Assembly (NCBI RefSeq): GCF_900631945.1
Contig: NZ_UZWE01000046.1
Location: forward strand, 1 to 64,000
Source of the DNA: Paracoccus haematequi
Lineage (GTDB): Bacteria; Pseudomonadota; Alphaproteobacteria; Rhodobacterales; Rhodobacteraceae
Direction: 5' to 3'
Length of the DNA: 64,000 bases
Positions 29,940-40,979 of this stretch are shown here, piece by piece. Under the pieces are notes generated by a model. It had not been told where the DNA came from. It saw only the letters and a program-made list of their open reading frames with translations, and made no database searches. The number at the start of each line of letters is the position of its first letter. Position 1 is the first letter of the stretch. A program made the translations under genes and the position numbers.

Positions 29940-31135
29940 CAGTTGTTCCCTCCGGTATTGGCGTTGCCCTGGCCGGACCGGCGCAGCTGGTCAAGCGGCA
30001 GATAGGGCACGACGCCCGATCCCTGCCCTTCCACGCCGTCGCCCAGAATCACCTTGTCCACGCCGCCCAGGACGTTCTCCATGGTTTCCAGATACATCCG
30101 GCGGCGGGTCACTTCGGGGGCCTTCACATATTCCTCGTAGATCGAATTGAAGCGCGCGGCCTCGCCCTGGGCGGTGTTGACCGCCTGGGCGCGATAGGCC
30201 TCGGCCTGTTCCAGCGCCTGCGCCGCGTCGCCTCGGGCCTGGGCCAGGACGCGGTTGGCATAAGCGTCGGCTTCCTTCTCAAGCCGGTCGCGTTCCTGCT
30301 GGGCGGCCTGCACCTCGCGGAAGGCGTCGATCACCTCGGCCGGGGGGTCGGCGCGGTCCAGGTTGACGCGGATCACGTTGATCCCGGACTGATAGGCGTC
30401 CAGCGTTTCCTGGACCGAGGTTTGCAGGTCGTTGGCGATGGTGCCGCGATCCCGGTTCAGGATCGGCGCCAGTTCGCTGCGCGCGATGATGTCGCGCATC
30501 GAGGATTCGGCCACGGCGCGCATGGTGTCGGCGGGATCTGCCAGGTTGAACAGGAATTTTTCCGGGTCCGAGATGTTCCAGACGACCTGATATTCCATGT
30601 CCACGATGTTCTGGTCGCGGGTCAGCATCAGACCGTTGTCCATCTCTCCCTGGCGGCCGGTGCCGATCTCGGTCACGCGTTCGTTGGTGACGGGGATGAC
30701 CTCGGCGGTGACGACCGGCCAGGGGGCGAAGTTCAACCCTTCCGTGCCCACGGCCACCGCGCGGCCGAACAGGAATTCGACGCTGCGTTCGTTGGTCTGG
30801 ACCCGGTAGAAGCTGGCGAAGGCCCACAGCGCCAGCAGGATCAGCCCGCCGATGGTCAGGGTGGTGCGGTTCATCTGGAACCCCGGCGACTGCGGGCGGC
30901 GCGGGCCGCCGCCGACCGGACCATTGCCGCCGCCGCGCCCGCCCATCAGCACGCGCAGCCGTTCCTGGCCCTTCTTCATCAGTTCCTCGATCTCGGGCAT
31001 CTGCTGCGGGCCGCCGGGCCTTTGCGGCCCTCTTGGCGGCTGCTGCTGTCCCCAGGGGCGGTTCGAGGGGCGCTTGTCGCGATCCTCGTCATCTCCTCCG
31101 CCGCTTCCGCCGCCCCATGGGCCCTGACTTGCCAT
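29939..31135 (-). CDS. hflK: HflK, regulator of the FtsH protease
   Basis: The 398-residue protein has a Gly/Pro/Gln-rich cytoplasmic N terminus (MASQGPWGGGSGG...), a transmembrane helix near 100-120, an SPFH domain and a long coiled-coil segment (AAQQERDRLEKEADAYANRV). It forms the hetero-oligomeric HflKC complex. The start at 31135 is chosen because MASQGPWGGG is the conserved HflK opening and AGGATTAGGG precedes it. An ATG at 31201 would add 22 unrelated residues. Confidence 0.93.
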   Translation of the reverse strand: MASQGPWGGGSGGGDDEDRDKRPSNRPWGQQQPPRGPQRPGGPQQMPEIEELMKKGQERLRVLMGGRGGGNGPVGGGPRRPQSPGFQMNRTTLTIGGLILLALWAFASFYRVQTNERSVEFLFGRAVAVGTEGLNFAPWPVVTAEVIPVTNERVTEIGTGRQGEMDNGLMLTRDQNIVDMEYQVVWNISDPEKFLFNLADPADTMRAVAESSMRDIIARSELAPILNRDRGTIANDLQTSVQETLDAYQSGINVIRVNLDRADPPAEVIDAFREVQAAQQERDRLEKEADAYANRVLAQARGDAAQALEQAEAYRAQAVNTAQGEAARFNSIYEEYVKAPEVTRRRMYLETMENVLGGVDKVILGDGVEGQGSGVVPYLPLDQLRRSGQGNANTGGNN

Positions 31136-31239
31136 CCCTAATCCTTCTTTCTTCTTCGAAATTCCGTTGCTTGAAACTGGGACGGCAGGGGGAAATGTCA
31201 ACCCGAACAGCCCCTGTCCGTGCCCATCTGTCGCAATTG

Positions 31240-32637
31240 TCAGGCGGTTGCAGCCTGTGCAGGAACCTCCAGCCGGTGCCGGCGCGTCGGATTGCGCATC
31301 GTCACCAGTTCCTCGGCCGCGGTGGGGTGGACGGCCATGGTCGCATCGAAATCGGCCTTGGTCGCGCCCATGGTGATGGGGATCGCGGCAAGCTGGATCA
31401 TCTCTCCGGCATCGGGACCGACGATGTGGCAGCCCAGAACCTTGTCGGTTTCGGGATCGACCAGCAGCTTCATCATCACCTTGGCATTGCTGCCCGCGAA
31501 CATCGACCGCATCGGCCGGAACACGGTGTCATAGACATCCACGTCGCCGCGCGCGCAGGCCTGTTCCTCGGTCAGCCCGACCGAGGCGACCTCGTGCGGG
31601 CGCAGATAGACGGCGCTGGCGACATTGACATGGCTGACGGTGCGCGCCCGGCCGCCGAAGACCGTATCGGCAAAGGCATGACCCTCGCGGATCGCCACCG
31701 GGGTCAGGTTCACCCGGTCGGTCACGTCGCCCACCGCGAAGATCGACGGAACCGCCGTCTGCGACCATTCGTCCACCGCGATCGCGCCGTTCGGACGCAG
31801 GTGGACGCCGGTGTTCTCCAGCCCCAGCCCGGCGGTATAGGGCGCGCGGCCGGTGGCCCAGATCACCGCGTCGAAGCCGTCGCGGCTGCCATCAGTGAAG
31901 GTGACGCCGATCCCGTCGCCCTGGCGTTCCAGCGCGGTGGGGTTGACGTTCAGGCGCAGGTCGACGCCGATTTCGGACAGTTGCAGCGTCGCCATGTCGC
32001 GGGCCTGCCGGTCGAAGCCGCGCAGCACCGCGTCGCCGCGATAGGCCTGCACCGTCTCGCAGCCCAGCCCCGCCAGGATCGTCGCGAATTCGCAGGCGAT
32101 GAAGCCCCCGCCGACCAGCAGCACCCGGCGCGGCAGCGATTCCATCAGGAACAGGTCGTCGGAGATCAGGCCCAGTTCCTCGCCCGGAATGCCGGGCAGC
32201 GCGGGGCGGCCGCCCACTGCGATCAGGATGTGCTTGGCGGTCTTTCGCGTGCCGTCGGCCAAGGCGACCGTGTGGGGATCGACGATGGTGGCGCGCTGAT
32301 GAAAGATCTGCACGCCCGACTTTTCCAGGTTCGCGGTATAGATCAGCTCCAGCCGGGTCAGTTCTGCGTCCAGCTTCTGGCGGAACACCGTCCAGTCGAA
32401 CCGCCCCGCCTGCGCGCCCTCCCAGCCATAGCCGCGCATCTCTTGCGCCATCAGCCCGGCCTGCGAGGCGAAGATCATCAGCTTTTTGGGCACGCAGCCC
32501 CGGATCACGCAGGTGCCGCCCATGCGGCTTTCCTCGGCCAGGGCAACGCGGGCGCCGTGTTCGCCCGCCGCGATGCGCGCGGCCCGCACGCCGCCCGAGC
32601 CGCCGCCGATCACGAACAGGTCATAGTCGAAAGTCAC
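31240..32637 (-). CDS. gor: Glutathione-disulfide reductase
   Basis: The 465-residue class I pyridine nucleotide-disulfide oxidoreductase has FAD motif VIGGGSGGVRAAR, redox-active GGTCVIRGCVPKKL (two Cys four residues apart), NADPH-binding VGGGFIACEFA and the C-terminal catalytic HPTAAEE. It keeps the cytosolic glutathione pool reduced. It follows rpiA by 3 bases, so both are likely cotranscribed; rpiA can support NADPH supply through the pentose phosphate pathway. Confidence 0.94.
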   Translation of the reverse strand: MTFDYDLFVIGGGSGGVRAARIAAGEHGARVALAEESRMGGTCVIRGCVPKKLMIFASQAGLMAQEMRGYGWEGAQAGRFDWTVFRQKLDAELTRLELIYTANLEKSGVQIFHQRATIVDPHTVALADGTRKTAKHILIAVGGRPALPGIPGEELGLISDDLFLMESLPRRVLLVGGGFIACEFATILAGLGCETVQAYRGDAVLRGFDRQARDMATLQLSEIGVDLRLNVNPTALERQGDGIGVTFTDGSRDGFDAVIWATGRAPYTAGLGLENTGVHLRPNGAIAVDEWSQTAVPSIFAVGDVTDRVNLTPVAIREGHAFADTVFGGRARTVSHVNVASAVYLRPHEVASVGLTEEQACARGDVDVYDTVFRPMRSMFAGSNAKVMMKLLVDPETDKVLGCHIVGPDAGEMIQLAAIPITMGATKADFDATMAVHPTAAEELVTMRNPTRRHRLEVPAQAATA

Positions 32638-32640
32638 AGC

Positions 32641-33393
32641 TCAATCTCCTTCGCCGGCCAGCATGTCGGCGTCTATGTCAGCATTGCGGTCAAGCCGGAC
32701 AACCGTGCCGTCGGGCTTGCCGATGATCGCCAGGTGGCACATGCCCAGGAACAGCCCGTGTTCCACGACACCCGGAATGGCCGACAGCGCGCGCGCAAGC
32801 GCCACCGGATCGGGGATCGCGCCCAAGTGCAGATCCAGGATCCAGTTCCCCTCGTCCGTGACCCATGGGTCGCTGCCCTTCAGGCGGTGCAGCACGTCCC
32901 GGTCGCCCAGAGCCAGGTCGGCCAGGGCGCGACGGATCAGGGTGCGGGTGGTCTCGAACCCGAACTGCACCACCTCGACCGGCAGGGGAAAGGCGCCCAA
33001 CTGTTCCACGACCTTGCCGGGATCGGCGATCACCACCATCCGCTGACTGGCCGCCGCGACGATCTTCTCGCGCAGATGCGCGCCGCCGCCGCCCTTGACC
33101 AAATGCAGGTCGGGATCAACCTCGTCGGCGCCGTCGATGGTCATGTCCAGCCAGCCGATGTCATCCAGGCTTTCGATGGACAGGCCCAGGCTTTCCGCCA
33201 GCTCGCAAGTCGCCTTCGAGGTCGCGGCGCAGCGCAGCGACAGCCCTTCGGCCCGCGCGCGGGCGGCCAGTTCGCGGACCATGACGCTGGCGGTCGATCC
33301 GGTGCCCAGGCCCAGTTTCATGCCGTCCTGCACCAGGGCCACGGCGGCGCGCGCGGCGGCCAGCTTGGCGGGATCGGGTTGGGGTTGCGACAT
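32641..33393 (-). CDS. rpiA: Ribose-5-phosphate isomerase A
   Basis: The 250-residue enzyme interconverts ribose-5-phosphate and ribulose-5-phosphate. It has LGLGTGSTAS (phosphate loop), DGADEVDPDLHLVKGGGGA with catalytic Asp/Lys, and LREKIVAAAS. It is upstream of gor in a two-gene unit and about 70 bases downstream of the sensor kinase gene on the same strand. Confidence 0.95.
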   Translation of the reverse strand: MSQPQPDPAKLAAARAAVALVQDGMKLGLGTGSTASVMVRELAARARAEGLSLRCAATSKATCELAESLGLSIESLDDIGWLDMTIDGADEVDPDLHLVKGGGGAHLREKIVAAASQRMVVIADPGKVVEQLGAFPLPVEVVQFGFETTRTLIRRALADLALGDRDVLHRLKGSDPWVTDEGNWILDLHLGAIPDPVALARALSAIPGVVEHGLFLGMCHLAIIGKPDGTVVRLDRNADIDADMLAGEGD

Positions 33394-33465
33394 GGGCGGT
33401 CTCCATCCTGGGGCGTTGCGAAAGGTTATAGGCGACCGGCCTGCCCCCCGCCACCGGCAAAACCC

Positions 33466-34581
33466 TTATCCCCGGCTGACACCTTCCGGCAGGATCACCG
33501 TGAAGCTGCTGCCCTGCCCCTTGGCGCTGTCGATGCGCAACCGACCGCGATGGCGGTTGACGATATGCTTGACGATCGCCAGCCCCAGCCCGGTTCCGCC
33601 CTGGGCACGGGATCGGTGGGTGTCGACGCGATAGAATCGCTCGGTCAGACGGGGGATGTGCATCCCCTCGATCCCCTCGCCCTTGTCGCGGATCTCGACG
33701 GCCCAGGCCGGGCCGCGCAGCAGGGGTTCGTGGTCGATCCGGCGCATGGAAACACCCAGATAGCCGCCCGACCCGCCGTATTTGATCGCGTTCTCGATCA
33801 GGTTCTGGAACACCTGCACCAGTTGGTCGGGATCGCCCGGCACTGGCTGGCTGCCCGCGATGCCTTGGGTTTCGACCGCGACGCCTGCTTCCCGCGCGGC
33901 CTGGTCCATCGTCGCCAGGACGCCGCGCAGCAGCAGGGGCAGGTCCACGCGGCCCGCCGGGCGGCGGCGTTCCTCGGCCTGGACGCGGCTCAGCGAAAGC
34001 AGGTCGCTGACAAGGCGGTTCATCCGGGCGGCCTCGCGTGCCATGATGTCCAGGAAGCGGTCGCGGGCCTTGGCATCGTCGCGGGCCGGGCCGCGCAGCG
34101 TCTCGATGAAGCCGATCATGGCGGTCAGCGGAGTCTTCAGTTCGTGGCTGACATTGGCCACGAAATCGCGGCGCATCTGTTCGGCTTCCTCGGTCACGGA
34201 TCGGTCCAGCACCGCGATCGTCGCCCCCCGGCCCAGGGCCGAGGGCAGCCGCGCCACGGTGATGTCCGCCGCGATGTCGCGCCCGTCGGCCACCACCGCC
34301 GCCGACAGCCGCACCACGCCGTCGACCTGCGCGGGACCGGCCATGGGATCGGGCAAGGGCGCGGGATGGTGGTCGGGATCAAGCACCCAGTCGACCGCCT
34401 CGACCACGGCGGGGTGGCGCAGGACGGTGACGAAGGGCCGGTTCAGCAGATCGCCGCCGCCGAACAGCGCCACCGCCGCGCGGTTGGCGCCGATGGTGCG
34501 CGCCCGGCCGTCGACCGCCAGCATCGGGACGGGCACGCCCTCCAGCAGGTCCGAGGCCCAGCGATGCCCGTCGCGGATCAT
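33466..34581 (-). CDS. PhoR-like soluble sensor histidine kinase
   Basis: The 371-residue kinase has an N-terminal PAS-like domain (about 10-120), then a HisKA dimerisation domain with the phosphorylated His in [18 protein letters not shown]. The HATPase has [10 protein letters not shown] (N box), DKGEGIE (G1) and [12 protein letters not shown] (G2). The architecture matches PhoR kinases of Rhodobacterales, which lack membrane helices. No response regulator gene is next to it here, so phosphate sensing is inferred. Its ATG overlaps the stop of the carbonic anhydrase-like gene (ATGA). Confidence 0.85.
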   Translation of the reverse strand: MIRDGHRWASDLLEGVPVPMLAVDGRARTIGANRAAVALFGGGDLLNRPFVTVLRHPAVVEAVDWVLDPDHHPAPLPDPMAGPAQVDGVVRLSAAVVADGRDIAADITVARLPSALGRGATIAVLDRSVTEEAEQMRRDFVANVSHELKTPLTAMIGFIETLRGPARDDAKARDRFLDIMAREAARMNRLVSDLLSLSRVQAEERRRPAGRVDLPLLLRGVLATMDQAAREAGVAVETQGIAGSQPVPGDPDQLVQVFQNLIENAIKYGGSGGYLGVSMRRIDHEPLLRGPAWAVEIRDKGEGIEGMHIPRLTERFYRVDTHRSRAQGGTGLGLAIVKHIVNRHRGRLRIDSAKGQGSSFTVILPEGVSRG

Positions 34582-35099
34582 CCTGCCTGCCGCAGCCCGG
34601 CGCGGAACCGCGCGGCATTGGCGCGGTAGCGTTCGGCCGACCGGCGCAGCCCTTCCAGGGCCGCGTCGTCCAATATCCGCACCACCTTGCCCGGCGCGCC
34701 CATGACCAGGGCGCCGGGGGGGATCTCCTTGTCCTCGGCGATCAGCGCCCCGGCCCCGATCAGCGCCCCGGCCCCGATCCGGGCGCCGTTCAGGACCGTT
34801 GCGCCCATGCCGATCAGCGCGCCGTCGCCGATGGTGCAGCCGTGCAGGATCGCGCGATGGCCGATGGTGCAGTCCGCGCCGATCGTCAGCGGACAGCCGG
34901 GATCGGTGTGCAGGACGCACAGATCCTGGACATTGCTGCCCCGGCCCACGCGAATCTCCTCGGTGTCGCCGCGCAGGACCGCGCCCCACCAGACCGAGGC
35001 GCCGTCCTCCAGCACCACCTTGCCGACCAGCTGCGCGTCGGGCGCAACCCAGGCATCCGCCGCCAGGCGAGGGGCGTGACCTTCCAGTTCCCAGATCAT
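34578..35099 (-). CDS. Gamma carbonic anhydrase-like hexapeptide-repeat protein
   Basis: The 173-residue left-handed beta-helix protein has many hexapeptide repeats ([24 protein letters not shown]). His residues in VLHTDPGC and GHRAILHG are the positions that bind zinc in gamma carbonic anhydrases. It belongs to the YrdA/CaiE-like group. Activity as a carbonic anhydrase is not certain from sequence. Its start overlaps the gmk stop (ATGA). Confidence 0.85.
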   Translation of the reverse strand: MIWELEGHAPRLAADAWVAPDAQLVGKVVLEDGASVWWGAVLRGDTEEIRVGRGSNVQDLCVLHTDPGCPLTIGADCTIGHRAILHGCTIGDGALIGMGATVLNGARIGAGALIGAGALIAEDKEIPPGALVMGAPGKVVRILDDAALEGLRRSAERYRANAARFRAGLRQAG

Positions 35100-35725
35100 G
35101 CGTGTTCCTCCATCAGGTTCTTGACGAAGCGGCCCAGCCCCCCCTGCCGGTCGCGGCGCAGCCGTTCGGCGGTCAGGATGGCGCGCAGGTTCTGCTCGGT
35201 CCGGTCCAGGTCGTCGTTGATCAGGACGTAATCGTATTCGGCCCAATGGCTGATCTCGGCGCGGCTTTTTGCCATCCGGCTGGCGATCACCGCCTCGCTG
35301 TCCTGGCCGCGCGCGCGCAGGCGGCGTTCCAGTTCCGGCAGCGAGGGCGGCAGCACGAAGATCGACACCACATGCCCCCCCAGGGCGGATGCGCGGATCT
35401 GCTGGCCGCCCTGCCAGTCCACGTCGAACAGCGTGTCGCGCCCGTCGCGCATCGCGGCCTCGACCGGGGCGCTTGGGCTGCCATACAGGTTGCCGAACAC
35501 CTCGGCATGTTCCAGCATCTGCCCCTGTTCGACCATCTGGTGAAAGGCCCCGGCGGTGGTAAAGTAATAATGCTGCCCGTCCACCTCGCCCGGACGCGGC
35601 GGGCGGGTCGTGGCCGAAACCGAGAAACGCAACGAGGGATCCCAGTCCATCAGCCGCCGCGCCAGCGTCGATTTCCCCGCGCCCGATGGCGATGACAGGA
35701 TGATCAGCAGGCCGGTTCTGTCCAT
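35096..35725 (-). CDS. gmk: Guanylate kinase
   Basis: The 209-residue enzyme phosphorylates GMP to GDP. It has a P-loop [10 protein letters not shown], the GMP-binding [17 protein letters not shown] and the lid region. It heads the minus-strand operon gmk - carbonic anhydrase-like - sensor kinase, with ATGA overlaps at both junctions, and is divergent from the PAS protein. Confidence 0.95.
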   Translation of the reverse strand: MDRTGLLIILSSPSGAGKSTLARRLMDWDPSLRFSVSATTRPPRPGEVDGQHYYFTTAGAFHQMVEQGQMLEHAEVFGNLYGSPSAPVEAAMRDGRDTLFDVDWQGGQQIRASALGGHVVSIFVLPPSLPELERRLRARGQDSEAVIASRMAKSRAEISHWAEYDYVLINDDLDRTEQNLRAILTAERLRRDRQGGLGRFVKNLMEEHA

Positions 35726-35940
35726 GGGGCGCCTTTCCTTGTGCCTTTGCGCGCGGGATGGACCAGCCTTGCCGGGCGGTCAAGGCCCCGGACCGGGCCG
35801 CGCGGCGGCGGGCGCCCTGCAAAGTCTTAACCATTTCTAAGGAAAACGACTCGGCAGGGCGCGAAGTTATGTTTATCATACCGTTGGAGTGTATGGCGTG
35901 TCCGTGTTCCAGGATGCGCGCTGGTAAAGAGGGAAAGACA

Positions 35941-36711
35941 GTGTCGGAATGGCAGGAGGACCAACGGCCGCATCCGCCCGGGGCGGATCGAACCGGACAG
36001 ATTTTGCAGCTCGCGGATTTCAATCCCGCGCAACCGGCCCGGATTCTCGCCGATATGCGTGCCTATTGGGACAGCCTGCGGCGCGGCCGGGCCGTGCCCG
36101 CCCGTTCCGACATCCAGCCCCAGGGCATCCATCGCGCCCTTGATTACGCCTTCATCCTGGAACGAATCGCCCCTGGTGCGGCGCGCTTCCGTCTTGCCGG
36201 TCAGCACCTGATCGACCTGATGGGGATGGAGGTGCGCGGCATGGCCTTCTGCGCTCTTGCCAATCCCACGTCGCGCGGCCGCTGGTCCGATGTGCTGGAA
36301 TCGGTGTTTCGCGGCCCGCAACTGGCGCAGATGACGCTGCACGCCAAGGCCGAATATGCCCGGCCGGAACTGACGGCGCGGTTGCTGCTGCTGCCGCTGA
36401 CCTCGGATCTGGGCGACGTGACCCGCGCGCTTGGCTGCATCATCGCCGAAGGCCAGGTCGGCATCGCGCCGCGCCGCTTCGACCTGGTGTCGGACGAAGT
36501 GATGCCGATCGTCGAAGGGGGCAAGACGCTGGAGCCGTCGGCCTCGGATTTCGGGCGCGACCGGCGCGGGACCGCGCCGGCCAGGCTGGTTGAGGCACCT
36601 GCCGAACGACCGGCGAAGCGGCCCGACAGCGCCGAGGCGCGGCGGGCCAAGTTCCGGGTGATCACCCTGACACCGGCCACGCCGAAACTGCCCTCGGGCG
36701 CCACAAGCTGA
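35941..36711 (+). CDS. PAS-domain protein (PAS_5-like)
   Basis: The 256-residue protein has one PAS-like domain at about 35-165. The segments [36 protein letters not shown] and LMGMEVRGM are typical of a family common in Rhodobacteraceae. No output domain is attached; the tail is Pro/Arg-rich and probably disordered. The start is uncertain: GTG at 35941 (after GAGGGAAAGACA), ATG at 35917 and ATG at 35869 are all in frame. The role is unknown. Confidence 0.75.
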   Translation: MSEWQEDQRPHPPGADRTGQILQLADFNPAQPARILADMRAYWDSLRRGRAVPARSDIQPQGIHRALDYAFILERIAPGAARFRLAGQHLIDLMGMEVRGMAFCALANPTSRGRWSDVLESVFRGPQLAQMTLHAKAEYARPELTARLLLLPLTSDLGDVTRALGCIIAEGQVGIAPRRFDLVSDEVMPIVEGGKTLEPSASDFGRDRRGTAPARLVEAPAERPAKRPDSAEARRAKFRVITLTPATPKLPSGATS

Positions 36712-36756
36712 CGCCGGGCGCGGGGGCGGCAGGACCAGCCCCCTGATGCGCTGCCC

Positions 36757-37938
36757 CTATCCCACCGTCACGACGCGCACCGCGCCGCCCTTGGCCGACA
36801 GCGCGATCTCTCCGTTCGCAAGGCGCAGGGCGTCGTTGCCGAACACTTCGGCCCGCCAGCCTTTCAGCGCGGGCAGATCCCGCTCGCCCGAGGCGATGGC
36901 GTCCAGTTCGGCGGACGAGGCGATCAGCTTGGGCGCCACGCCCGAGACATCCGCCTTGGCCTTCAGCAGCACCCGCAACAGGTCGGACAGCGCGGCATTG
37001 CCGGGCCTGCCGGGTTCGTCGCCCTTGGGCTGCGGCAGATCCTTCGATTCGACCCCGGCCTTCACGGCGGCCAGGATGCCATTGGCGATGTCGCCCTTGC
37101 GCGCCTCGCGCAGCAGCAGGCGGGACCGGCCCAGATCGGCCTCGGTCAGCGGCTTGGTCGAGGCGACCTCGATCATCGCGTCGTCTTTCAGCACCCGCGA
37201 CCGGGGGATGTCGCGGTCCTGGGCATAGGCCTCGCGGAAGCGCGCCAGTTCGCGCAGGATCGCTAGGAAACGCGGCGAATTGGTCCGGGTGCGGATCTTC
37301 TGCCAGGCTTCCTCGGGGCGGGTGATATAGGTCTCGGGGTCTTCCAGGACCGCGATCTCCTCGGCCAGCCAGCTTTCCCGGTTGTTCTTGCGCAGTTCGG
37401 CCGACAGGAATTCATAGATGACGCGCAGATGCGTCACGTCGGCCAGGGCATAGGCGGCCTGGGCATCCGACAGCGGGCGGCGCGACCAGTCGGTGAAGCG
37501 CGACGACTTGTCCAGATTGGCCTTGGCGATCTTGCGGACCAGGGTTTCATAGCCGACCTGTTCGCCAAAGCCGCAGACCATCGCCGCGACCTGGGTGTCG
37601 AACAGCGGCTGCGGGAACAGGCCCGCGTCGTGAAAGAAGATCTCCAGATCCTGGCGGGCGGCGTGGAACACCTTGACCGTCCCGGTATGGCGGAACAGGT
37701 CGTAAAGCGGCGCCAGAGACAGGCCTTCAGCCAGGGGATCGACCAGCACGGCCTCGCCCCCCGGCATCTTGGGGGTCGATGCGGGCGGCAGCGCCAACTG
37801 GATCAGGCACAGCTTGGACCAATAGGTCCGTTCGCGCAGGAATTCGGTATCGACGGTGACATAGGGGGCGGATTTCGCGGTCTCGCAGAACAGGGCGAGA
37901 TCCTCGGTCCGGGTGATGATGGTGATGTCGTCGCTCAT
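36757..37938 (-). CDS. rnd: Ribonuclease D
   Basis: The 393-residue 3'-5' exoribonuclease of the DEDDy group trims tRNA and other RNA 3' ends. The exonuclease domain has VTVDTEFLRERTYW (Exo I), FHAARQDLEIF (Exo II) and YALADVTHL (Exo III). HRDC-type helical domains follow from about 205 to the C terminus. Confidence 0.94.
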   Translation of the reverse strand: MSDDITIITRTEDLALFCETAKSAPYVTVDTEFLRERTYWSKLCLIQLALPPASTPKMPGGEAVLVDPLAEGLSLAPLYDLFRHTGTVKVFHAARQDLEIFFHDAGLFPQPLFDTQVAAMVCGFGEQVGYETLVRKIAKANLDKSSRFTDWSRRPLSDAQAAYALADVTHLRVIYEFLSAELRKNNRESWLAEEIAVLEDPETYITRPEEAWQKIRTRTNSPRFLAILRELARFREAYAQDRDIPRSRVLKDDAMIEVASTKPLTEADLGRSRLLLREARKGDIANGILAAVKAGVESKDLPQPKGDEPGRPGNAALSDLLRVLLKAKADVSGVAPKLIASSAELDAIASGERDLPALKGWRAEVFGNDALRLANGEIALSAKGGAVRVVTVG

Positions 37939-38035
37939 ATGGGGCTTTCATGCCGGGCGGTTCGTCCGCCAATTGGGAACCGATAAGCCCAAGCGATCCC
38001 GTTGAAAAGCGTTTTTGGTCAGCGGGACTGACGGA

Positions 38036-39166
38036 TCACAGAGGTTCGATATCCCCCTGCGCGCGGAGGGCATGGAAATCGGCGACGAAATCGTCCAGCC
38101 GCCCCTGGGCGATGGCCGCCCGCAGACCCGCCATCAGCTCTTGGAAGTAATGCAGGTTGTGCCAGGTCAGCAGCATGCCCGAGATCATTTCCCCGGCGCG
38201 GAAGACGTGGTGCAGATAGGCGCGGCTATAGCCGGTGCAGGCCGGGCAGGTGCAATCGGCGTCCAGCGGGCGCGGGTCGTCGGCGTGGCGGGCATTCTTG
38301 ATGGCGACGGGGCCGCGCCGGGTCCATGCCTGCCCGGTGCGCCCCGACCGGGACGGCAGCACACAGTCCATCATGTCGACGCCGCGCTGCACGGCGCCCA
38401 CGATGTCGTCGGGCTTACCCACGCCCATCAGATAGCGCGGCTTGTCGACGGGCAGGAAACCGGGGGCATAGTCCAGGACGCCGAACATCGCCGCCTGCCC
38501 CTCGCCCACGGCCAGGCCGCCGATGGCATAGCCGTCGAAACCGATGGCCTTCAGCGCCTCGGCCGATTCCTCGCGCAATTCCGGCGTGACGCCGCCCTGC
38601 ATGATGCCGAACAGCGCATGGCCGGGGCGGTCGCCGAAGGCGTCGCGCGACCGTTGCGCCCAGCGCATCGACAGGCGCATCGACTGGGCGACGGCCTCCT
38701 CGGTCGCGGGCAGGGCGGGGCATTCGTCGAAGCACATCACGATGTCGCTGCCCAGCAGGCGCTGAATCTCCATGCTGGTTTCGGGCGACAGCAGATGGCG
38801 GGATCCGTCGATATGGGACGAAAAGGTGACGCCATCCTCGGTCAGCTTGCGCAGCGCGGCCAGCGACATGACCTGGAACCCGCCGGAATCGGTCAGGATC
38901 GGCCTGTCCCAGTTCATGAAGCGGTGCAGGCCGCCCAGCCGCGCGATCCGTTCGGCGCCGGGGCGCAGCATCAGGTGATAGGTGTTGCCCAGCAGGATGT
39001 CGGCCCCCGTCGTACGCACCGATTCCGGCAGCATCGCCTTGACCGTGGCGGCGGTGCCGACCGGCATGAAGGCGGGCGTACGGATGTCCCCTCTGGGGGT
39101 GTGGATCGTGCCCGTCCGGGCGCGGCCGTCGGTGGCATGGAGGGTAAAGTGGAAACGCTCGCTCAT
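38036..39166 (-). CDS. tgt: Queuine tRNA-ribosyltransferase
   Basis: The 376-residue TIM-barrel enzyme exchanges the wobble guanine for preQ1 in tRNAs with GUN anticodons. [11 protein letters not shown] and IGGLAVGEG line the active site, and the zinc site is [16 protein letters not shown] with a later His. The start at 39166 ([14 protein letters not shown]) matches the family N terminus; an upstream ATG at 39376 would add 70 residues without homology. It is divergent from the sufT-like gene. Confidence 0.95.
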   Translation of the reverse strand: MSERFHFTLHATDGRARTGTIHTPRGDIRTPAFMPVGTAATVKAMLPESVRTTGADILLGNTYHLMLRPGAERIARLGGLHRFMNWDRPILTDSGGFQVMSLAALRKLTEDGVTFSSHIDGSRHLLSPETSMEIQRLLGSDIVMCFDECPALPATEEAVAQSMRLSMRWAQRSRDAFGDRPGHALFGIMQGGVTPELREESAEALKAIGFDGYAIGGLAVGEGQAAMFGVLDYAPGFLPVDKPRYLMGVGKPDDIVGAVQRGVDMMDCVLPSRSGRTGQAWTRRGPVAIKNARHADDPRPLDADCTCPACTGYSRAYLHHVFRAGEMISGMLLTWHNLHYFQELMAGLRAAIAQGRLDDFVADFHALRAQGDIEPL

Positions 39167-39290
39167 CGGGGGGGCCTGTCGCTGGAACCGGGCGTGTCTA
39201 GCGAAGCGGGGCGGAATTCGCAATGCGCCCTTCTCTGGACGGCGGCGGGGCAGACGCCTATATAATGGCCAAATCTGACAGGAACACGCC

Positions 39291-39644
39291 ATGACCGACT
39301 TGCAGGAAGGCGCCCCGCTGATCGCGCCCTCGACCACCGACCATCCGCTGTATGACAGCATCGTCGAGGCCTGCAAGACCGTCTATGACCCGGAGATTCC
39401 GGTGAACATCTTCGATCTGGGGCTGATCTACACGATCCAGGTGAACCCCGAGAACGAGGTTCGGATCGTCATGACCCTGACCGCGCCCGGCTGCCCCGTC
39501 GCCGGAGAGATGCCGGGCTGGGTGGCCGACGCGGTCGAGCCGCTGCCGGGCGTCAAGCAGGTCGATGTCGAGATGACCTTCCAGCCGCAATGGGGCATGG
39601 ACATGATGTCCGACGAGGCGCGGCTGGAACTGGGCTTCATGTAG
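39291..39644 (+). CDS. SufT-like DUF59/MIP18 iron-sulfur assembly protein
   Basis: The 117-residue DUF59 protein has the segments [32 protein letters not shown] and a conserved Cys. Proteins of this family (SufT in bacteria, CIAO2 in eukaryotes) help mature Fe-S proteins. The next gene is an A-type Fe-S carrier on the same strand, which supports that role. Confidence 0.9.
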   Translation: MTDLQEGAPLIAPSTTDHPLYDSIVEACKTVYDPEIPVNIFDLGLIYTIQVNPENEVRIVMTLTAPGCPVAGEMPGWVADAVEPLPGVKQVDVEMTFQPQWGMDMMSDEARLELGFM

Positions 39645-39770
39645 GCCGCCTTTGGCGGCGGTGGCCGGACGCTTCGCAGCCCCAAGGGTATTTGCACCAA
39701 GGCAAAAGGACCGCGACTTGATGGGCGCGGGTCGCGGCATTATCTTTCGGACGAACAGAAGGAACGCGCC

Positions 39771-40142
39771 ATGTTTGCCATCCCCGGATCGGTGCCGGTC
39801 ACGATCACCCCTGCCGCCGAACGCCAGATCGCCCGGCTGATGTCGGGCAAGAACGCCTTTGGTCTGCGGATCGGGCTGAAGAAGGGCGGCTGCGCGGGCA
39901 TGGAATACACCATGGACCTGGTCGAGGCCGCAGAGCCAAACGAAGAAGTCGTGGAACAGGGCGACGCGCGGGTTCTGATCGCGCCGCGCGCGCAAATGTT
40001 CCTGTTCGGGACCGAGATCGATTACGAGAACGGCCTGCTGGAATCGGGCTTCAGGTTCCGCAACCCCAACGTCACCGACGCCTGCGGCTGCGGCGAATCG
40101 GTGCGGTTCGAGCCGCTGGACGGCAGCCGCGCCGCCGGGTGA
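39771..40142 (+). CDS. sufA: A-type iron-sulfur carrier protein (HesB/SufA family)
   Basis: The 123-residue HesB/IscA-like protein has the three cluster-binding cysteines in KKGGCAGMEY and DACGCGESV. It would carry Fe-S clusters from the SUF scaffold to apoproteins. The family also includes ErpA and IscA; SufA is preferred because of the linked sufT-like gene. The remaining suf genes are not in the window. Confidence 0.88.
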   Translation: MFAIPGSVPVTITPAAERQIARLMSGKNAFGLRIGLKKGGCAGMEYTMDLVEAAEPNEEVVEQGDARVLIAPRAQMFLFGTEIDYENGLLESGFRFRNPNVTDACGCGESVRFEPLDGSRAAG

Positions 40143-40232
40143 TCCGAATTGCGCCGGGTTTCGGCGCTATCATGATTGCGAAGCCGCCGCCCTACCCCTA
40201 AGCCGACGCAAACGCTTGCAAGGGGGAATGGC

Positions 40233-40979
40233 ATGGCACCGCGCAAACTGGCCGCCGGAAACTGGAAGATGAACGGCGATCTGGCCGCCCTGGCCGAAAT
40301 CGACGCCCTGGTCGCGGCCCATCCGACGCCGGGTTGCGACGTTCTGATCTGTCCGCCCGCAGTGCTGATCCATCCGATGAAGGCGCGGATCGGCAGGGCG
40401 GCCATCGCGGTCGGCGGGCAGGATTGTCATGCCAGGACCTCGGGCGCGCATACCGGCGACATCGCGGCGGCGCAGCTGCGGGACGCCGGTGCGACCCATG
40501 TCATTCTGGGACATTCCGAACGCCGCGCCGATCACGGGGAAACCGATGCGGCGGTGGCCGCCAAGGCGGCGGCGGCCCATGCCGCCGGTCTGGTCGCGAT
40601 CATCTGCGTGGGCGAGACTGAGGCGCAGCGGGATGCCGGCCGGACGCTGACGGTCATCGCCGCGCAACTGGACGGGTCGATCCCCGAAGGCGCGACGGCT
40701 TCCAATACCGTCATCGCCTATGAGCCTGTCTGGGCCATCGGCACCGGGCGCACCCCCACCGGCGACCAGATCGCCGAGGTCCATGCCCTGATGCGCGAAC
40801 GGCTGACAGGCAAAGTGGCGGATGCCGCAGGGGTCCGGCTGCTGTACGGAGGCAGCGTCAAGCCGGGCAACGCGGCCGAGATCTTTGCCATTCCGCATGT
40901 CGACGGCGCCCTGGTCGGTGGGGCCAGCCTGAAGGCCGTGGATTTCGGCCCGATTATCGCGGCGCTGTCAGCGGCCTAG
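40233..40979 (+). CDS. tpiA: Triosephosphate isomerase
   Basis: The 248-residue TIM barrel has AAGNWKMNG (catalytic Lys), [13 protein letters not shown] (catalytic His), [11 protein letters not shown] (catalytic Glu) and [14 protein letters not shown] lies before the ATG at 40233; an ATG 5 bases earlier is out of frame. Its last 26 bases overlap the end of the convergent GGDEF gene. Confidence 0.96.
   Translation: MAPRKLAAGNWKMNGDLAALAEIDALVAAHPTPGCDVLICPPAVLIHPMKARIGRAAIAVGGQDCHARTSGAHTGDIAAAQLRDAGATHVILGHSERRADHGETDAAVAAKAAAAHAAGLVAIICVGETEAQRDAGRTLTVIAAQLDGSIPEGATASNTVIAYEPVWAIGTGRTPTGDQIAEVHALMRERLTGKVADAAGVRLLYGGSVKPGNAAEIFAIPHVDGALVGGASLKAVDFGPIIAALSAA

Noticed and set aside
31033..34629. 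1198-codon open frame on the plus strand
   Set aside because: Antisense to hflK, gor, rpiA and the sensor kinase, all of which have intact family motifs.
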